From the NCBI GenBank assembly GCA_914767715.1, contig OU612074.1, positions 13,876,062 through 13,936,061 on the forward strand: DNA of 60,000 nucleotides, read 5' to 3'. Source of the DNA: Membranipora membranacea. Taxonomy: Eukaryota > Bryozoa > Gymnolaemata > Cheilostomatida > Membraniporidae. Shown here piece by piece: positions 54,901 through 60,000 of this stretch (positions are counted from its first letter, which is position 1; every line of letters starts with the position of its first letter). The position numbers and the translations under genes were made by a program. The notes beneath the pieces were generated by a model that saw nothing but the letters and a program-made list of their open reading frames with translations, was not told the origin of the DNA and did not search any database.

Positions 54901-57052
54901 AAGTGTCTAGGAAAGCAAAAAACAACCACTATTCATATCAAAGCTTTGCCATTGCAATGAACAAAAAAAGTAAACTTTTTTGCACAAGGACATTATTGAA
55001 TAATGTAACGTAATTTAGAGTGCGAAAATCCAGGATCTAGAAGAGTCTAGAGTATGTTAACTCCCCTATTACGTGTTAACACTAAAATATCTTTGACTAA
55101 GCTACCGTCGTCCAATACTAGTTTTTGATAATTTCTTGTGTGAGTAGAGCAGCCTTGTAACTGTCATAGGTAAGCCTGGGCTAGGCTTACTGTTATACTG
55201 TAAGTGACAGGGGAGATAACATAATGTAGACCCTTCTAGACCCTGGAATTTCGCACTTCAAATTAGGTTAAATCATTCAATAATGTACTTGTGCGAAAAC
55301 ATTTACTTTTATTGTTCATTGCTCTGGCAAAGCTTTGATATGAACAGTGGTTGTTTTTTGCTTTCCTAGACACTTTAAGATTAGTACATGAGAGTTGGGG
55401 AGAGAGAGAGAGAGAAAAAATAAAATAGAATTTTCAGCCACTTGAGTTCAGGGTTTATAGCTGGAGTTGAAATAAAAAATTATTTTATAGGGCTAAAATT
55501 AAAAAATAAAAAAACACCTCCCTCCACCTACAAATCTTAACACTGTCATCTCTATCAAGGTTTTAATTTGGAGTGGCCTTAGTTTTGGAACATTAAGCTT
55601 AGTGGTTACTAGTTGTCTACCATTGCAGCAATGTGAGAAGATAACTCTGTTTCGAGCCATAACAAAATACTTTCACTTTGACTGTCATTTTAAAATGGGG
55701 GAAAGACTTTATTCAGATAAATTATCTGTTATTATTGTTAATTTATCATTGTTTTAATACTGACACATGCAAGCAAAATAACAAGTACCAAGGCATTGGA
55801 AAATAACCTTCGAGATGAACTGATGTTCATTATTATATTGACAAATTGAAGCCCGCAAGGTTTGAGGAGTTTCCCTCCTCCCAAACTAAGTTTCACTTTG
55901 AAATCCTTTACTTCAAAAGAGATATTTTTCCTGTACTATGTTCTTCCAGGTACTGAATAGAACAACAGGAGAGTTTATGGATGCTGGACATGTTGAAGGC
56001 GGTATATTTGTTAATCTCGGTGATCTCCTTCAAATGTGGAGCGGTGACCAAATCATCGCAAACGTAAGTTTATACCAAATATGGAAATGAAATTCTTGGC
56101 AATTGATCTACTAAAGAATAGTTAATATTAGCTATGGTTTATTTTAGCTAGTTTTGGAGGTGACATAATGATAGCTAGGATCAGTTTTCACTAGTTTGGG
56201 AGGTGACATAATGTTAGCTAGGATCAGTTTTCACTAGTTTGGGAGGTTACATAATGTTAGCTAGGATCAGTTTTCACTAGTTTGGGAGGTGACATAATGT
56301 TAGCTAGTTTGGGAGTTTTGGGGTTTTAGTTCAGTAAATGTCAGCTGGTCATAAATTTTGCTCAGTCAATGTGAGAGTCGAAAAATTATTCTTCTAGTGA
56401 ATACTCTACACCTCTAGAGTATAGACAAAGACATAGACACAGTATGTCAATAAATATTTTGAGGATCGTCTCTCTTAATGTGAGGCGTCGTTGCCATCAC
56501 TATCTTGTTGGCTGGGTGATGTCAGATAGGAAGTAGATATTATGGGAGAAGACAGAATGAGGGTGTCCTTACCTCGTATGATCTTTTACAGATTGCTTTA
56601 TTGTCTATTGCTGCGCCAGCAGTGACACAGATAGTTTGATCAACTTTCTCAGCATTCCGAGTTGCTCTCCCTCTATTGATAAGCGTCCGATTGCGGTAAA
56701 CGGGAAACAAATCTTAATGCAGTTAAACTGGATTAGAAGAAAACTTGATCTAGGAGTGTGGGAATTTTGTAATTTGTCTTTACGGTCTGTGTAAAGGATT
56801 CCATATTTTGACATATAATCACAACAGCTTTAACTTCCAATGTCAATTGATGCTCTTTGTTTACAGAAACACAGAGTTTTGATACCAGATGAGAAGTATT
56901 CGGATACGGACAGGATGTCTCTGGTCTTCTTTGCTCAGCCTGATAACGATGTACCGATAGAAACTCTGGACGGGTCGGCTAAGTACCCAACCGTAACCTC
57001 AGGCCAATGGCTCAACGAAAGATGTGCCGCTACATATGATGTAAAACGCTGA
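48907..57052 (+). CDS. 2OG-Fe(II) oxygenase, isopenicillin-N-synthase-like (complete, 8 exons)
   Basis: Exons: 48907-49056, 49287-49411, 51015-51081, 51601-51714, 52263-52356, 53391-53479, 55950-56063, 56867-57052. All have AG/GT borders (exon 3 uses donor GTTAGT) and matching phases, for 312 aa, normal for this family. DIOX_N covers about residues 10-115 (IPLIDYTQSDELAAQDLHKA, VLTSERPGDYKECFNI); then a helix (NRVNHLIGIVLGLK), DPHFIEKTHNYS, the iron motif GEHSDYG (HxD), VEGGIFVNLGDLLQMWSGDQ, and the last exon KHRVLIPDEKYSDTDRMSLV with the distal His and R-x-S for 2-oxoglutarate. These are soluble iron enzymes using O2; the substrate is unknown. Introns carry a SINE, a LINE remnant, a tRNA-like repeat, a 477-bp palindrome and a tandem repeat. 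Confidence 0.9.
49460..49705 (-). mobile_element. SINE, third diverged copy (intron 2)
   Basis: Shares CCCTATACCCTTGCCTGCTG, GAAGAGG.AGAGGGGGATCTTT and the tRNA-like end (CAATCAGACCACTC) with the copies at 15561 and 41722. Confidence 0.65.
49900..50930 (-). pseudogene. LINE reverse-transcriptase remnant (minus)
   Basis: The reverse strand encodes MFYDFSKAFDIINHEILFSK, then SQGSVLGSLLF across stops, and further on YRHLPSTHLWCGTLGAWV, like the C-terminal part of LINE ORF2. It is heavily degraded and lies in intron 2 of the plus-strand oxygenase. Confidence 0.65.
52903..52960. repeat. Short hairpin in intron 5
   Basis: TAGGTTAATCACATT pairs with AATGTGATTAACCTA around a short loop containing CTGAATGTCAGTCAG, and flanking CAAAG/CTTTG extend the stem. 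Confidence 0.7.
53290..53370 (-). repeat. tRNA-like repeat (minus)
   Basis: The reverse strand has CCATCAGTTGATAAGAGCGC (A-box-like) and GTGGGTTCAAATCC (B-box-like). It lies just before exon 6 and has no intact acceptor stem. Confidence 0.5.
54900..55376. repeat. Long palindrome (foldback), 477 bp
   Basis: Left arm AAAGTGTCTAGGAAAGCAAA and right arm ending TTTGCTTTCCTAGACACTTT. Pairing continues through TCATATCAAAGCTTTGCCA, ACATTATTGAAT, AGTGCGAAA, TCTAGAAG and GTTAACTCCCCT-like segments, so the arms are about 185 bp. In intron 6. Confidence 0.85.
56145..56310 (+). repeat. Tandem repeat, about 45 bp, 3-4 copies
   Basis: Repeated TTAGCTAGGATCAGTTTTCA and CTAGTTTGGGAGGTGACATA in intron 7. Confidence 0.8.
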
Positions 57053-58880
57053 GGGATACGATCTTTATAAACATGGTGCTATATAAATAAGTCTATATAT
57101 GCAGTATGCTCAACTTAGTCTATATACAGTTTTATGTTGTTATGTGATTTATTCATATGTCGGGCGAGTTTTCAGATATGCAAGTGTAACTTTTATTTAG
57201 GTCGCTGTATTTTCACCTATGCATGCTGCTGCTTTAGGTATACTTTTATTGGCAACCAAAGCCATCTTATTGGAAATGTTTTGCACTCAGTGCCAGAAAA
57301 AAAAGTTGAAACAAAAAAAGAAACAGAAAGGAAATATGTCATCAATGGTCAAGTTGATAATATATGGTTGAATAGTAATGTTTTAAATGAGCTGAACTTC
57401 TCTTTAGATCTAAAATGTAATGGTGAAGAATTGTACATAACAGAAACTTTGTATCTTAGACTCTCCATGTGATATAAAAGTAAATGTTTATCACAAAATT
57501 TGAACTTGGTAGTGTTTTTAAATCCTCTATAAATAAATGGAGGTGTCAAAAAATTGTTTACCTTATGCGCAAAAAGTGAAGTGAAATAAGAACCCATCTT
57601 AATAACCTCACCATCATTACACTGCCATAACGAAAAAAAAATGCAGTACATGGTTTTGCCAGTGAGTCCCAAGACTGATATTTAGTACAGAAAGTTTACC
57701 GAAAGGAAACCTCAATTTTTATCTGCCATATGCACAGGTCTACTCAAAAACCGGGGGCAGTCAAACATTGCCCAGGTTTTGGAGTAGACCTGTAGCCATA
57801 TGTAATGGATTTAATTACACACGCTGTCCCGATATGAATTGATGGAGCCTATCTATGTGCTGAACATTTCAGAAAGGTGTTTGATGAATATTCAATCTTA
57901 ATTCATGCCTTCTAGAATCTAGAGTATTGTCAATTGCGCTCATCTTGACTTCAATTCTACACTTTTACAATCCAGATCAAATATTGAATAAGCAGTTGTC
58001 CCCTCTATTATTGTGGTGGAGCAACTACCACAAATTCAAATATTTTATTGAAAATTTGTGAGGTTCTCAAGCTATCTTGAAAATGAAATAAGTGGAGGGA
58101 AGATGTACCACCCAAATATTGAAGTACACCATGATTATGATTTCATGCTACAGAGGAATGGAAGTAAATAATAAGATAAGTGCATAAGAGTATACTACTC
58201 ACAGTCACTACTATGTCATTTGGCGTCCTTGGTGAGTGATACTCTGATAAGAATAGTGAGCAATAGGTAGAAAAAACTTCAAAACCTTGTGCAGATGTCT
58301 TTTAGCAGTGATTGGCTGCCCCCAGCTTGAGAGACACAGGGTTTATTTTAAATTTGATGGTTACACCACACTCACAGCATACACCTGTCACCTGTGCATT
58401 GAATGAACTTTACTTTAGATTTGTAGGCTACTCAAACCAAGGAGTTACAGGTGTTACATCTCACTCAAACTGGTTTCTTGAACTTTCTCTTAAAGTAGTT
58501 AATTGACCTTAGTTAAATCAATGAGGGAGTTCATTGGTTAAATTCATTCAATTTTGAACTTTTGTACTATAGTACATTAATTGAGCAATTGTTACTACAT
58601 TCTCACATTGAAGTTCAGTTTTGTTCATTGAACTTAGTGAATTGGTGGACTCGAGGCAATGGATCATTGTCACAGCAGGCCTTCTGCTAAACTGGGTATC
58701 TGGCAATGTTTGACTGCCAGCGAAGATCTAGCCTGGGCAGGCTGACAGGGGCGGGCAGGTGGTGCGTGCACAGCCAGGCTGTCCCCACCCCCCATAGGCA
58801 TCTGAAGTTTGCCGTAGGCAAAATATACATGAGTACAAAGTATACCCGGGTGTGGTGTAAAGTTCGAGCTTTTGACTCAC
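57053..58880. other. Downstream interval with relics
   Basis: AATAAA occurs near 57531. A foldback at 57734-57792 has ends ACAGGTCTACTC/GAGTAGACCTGT. About 57900-58330 is a third diverged copy of the sequence at 15480-16110 and 41660-42590, without the SINE. An open frame at 57134-57472 has no recognised domain. Confidence 0.45.
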
Positions 58881-58883
58881 ATA

Positions 58884-59872
58884 GGGGAAGGCGGGGCACG
58901 TTGGGCCATGGGGCACGTTGATCCACCCCACTTTTTTTAAATACCATGTTATGTTTTGAGTTTTCCCCTCCATCAGAGGTCATGTGACCAAGGGCACCCT
59001 TTTTGAGCAGACAAAAATAAAGATAGCTACCAAGGGAAGATAATTATTTAGTGTTTCATCGTTTTTATCGTAAAAAGTAAATAATGCGCTAATCGACGGA
59101 AATTTCATCTATTTTCAACAGGGCGTGACTGAGAATTTGCAACTTTTATTATGTGATAAATCATATTTAGTCTCAATTTCACATAATCTAAAATTATCTC
59201 TGATGGAGAGATTTTGTTAAACTTGAGTTGAAAGTGAAAATCAGGCTGTTGGGGCACGTTGAGCCATGCCCGATGGGGCACGTTGAGCCATGCCCTGCAG
59301 TATATGAATGTTATATGATGAAAGTGTATATGAAGTATATGTACACGAAAACAGAAACAATGTAATTGATGTTTCTTTAATGAAGTTAGCAATTACTCTG
59401 AGTTCATTTTTCCCTTCACTTATCATCAAGTTTGCCGTGTGCAAGTTTTCCTCTACCGCAAATGTTTCGGAGATTTATTTTGTGTTGCGAATTATATTTT
59501 ATAGTTCAATTGAGTGAAAAACTGCGCTGTTGTAATGAATTAGGTTGCTTTTCTTTATTTCTTATGGTTGCAATGAATTAAAAAGGTGTGACCAGCAAAG
59601 AGATGACCATAACAGAGTGGCTCAACGTACCCCATACAAAATGCGGACCCGGCTCAACGTGCCCCGTGCTTGGGGCACGTTGAGCCGCTTTCCAATTTTT
59701 TTTGAAACAGCAATATTTCCTTTTCTTGCTGCAGTAGGTTTCTGACCTCACTCATGTTGATGGAAGACATGAAGACCTATATTTCAGTGCCAATTTTGGT
59801 TAATCTAGGGCCTTTCAACTGCATGTTACAATCAAATATGTAAAAACTGGCTCAACGGACCCCGCCTTCCCC
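58884..59872. mobile_element. 989-bp TIR element with a TA target duplication
   Basis: Left end GGGGAAGGCGGGGCACGTTG, right end the inverse of GGGGAAGGCGGGGTCCGTTG; both are flanked by TA (58882-58883, 59873-59874). GGGGCACGTTGAGCC-like motifs recur inside in both orientations (about 58910, 59252, 59275, 59618, 59652-59684). No transposase. The TA duplication fits Tc1/mariner-type mobilisation. Confidence 0.85.
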
Positions 59873-60000
59873 TAAGTCACCGTCCCTAATTTTCATATTG
59901 ACCATTGACCCGGTATAACCTGTATGTTATCTCTAAAGACCAGAACAATCACACAGCCGACTGTACATTGAATTTCAATTTATCTATTCTTTGTGTACAG

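Overview
The window is intron-rich, AT-rich nuclear DNA of an animal, probably a marine or other aquatic invertebrate. The evidence is small exons with GT...AG introns, LINE, SINE, MITE and LTR elements, tRNA-derived repeats, a B-box/coiled-coil/TPR protein and animal-type isopenicillin-N-synthase-like oxygenases. I cannot name the phylum with confidence.

Layout. (1) 1-12515: a young LTR retroelement whose left end lies outside the window. Two nearly identical long repeats (1-1933 and 10525-12515) flank an internal region that encodes only structural proteins: an acidic/basic N-terminal part, a 1.5-kb D/E-R-rich tandem repeat, a Gag-like capsid region with a CCHC knuckle, and, in the same frame, a membrane glycoprotein-like (envelope-like) half. 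No protease, reverse transcriptase, RNase H or integrase was found. (2) 12548-19592: the remains of a head-to-head pair of 2OG-Fe(II) oxygenase genes (exons 1-2 of a minus-strand copy; exons 1-2 of a plus-strand copy) separated by a SINE and a broken LINE. (3) 22554-33669: a 14-exon plus-strand gene joining a Psq/CENP-B-like helix-turn-helix, two B-box-like zinc regions, a coiled coil and a TPR array of about 11 full units. All exon phases agree, giving about 1240 aa. (4) 35184-57052: a second, fuller version of the oxygenase pair: a minus-strand gene (35184-39441) and a plus-strand gene (48907-57052, 8 exons, 312 aa, complete). Block 12.55-19.6 kb is a diverged duplicate of 38.53-49.4 kb, so the Psq/B-box/TPR gene sits between two copies of the pair. 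(5) 57.1-60.0 kb: repeats, including a 989-bp terminal-inverted-repeat element.

Most notable: the pol-less Gag-Env LTR element; the minus-strand oxygenase whose iron-binding HxD motif reads H-S-A, as in Fe/2OG halogenases or in dead enzymes; and the unusual HTH + B-box + TPR architecture. The exon models come from reading splice signals, reading frame and paralogue comparison by eye. No alignment or database search was run.
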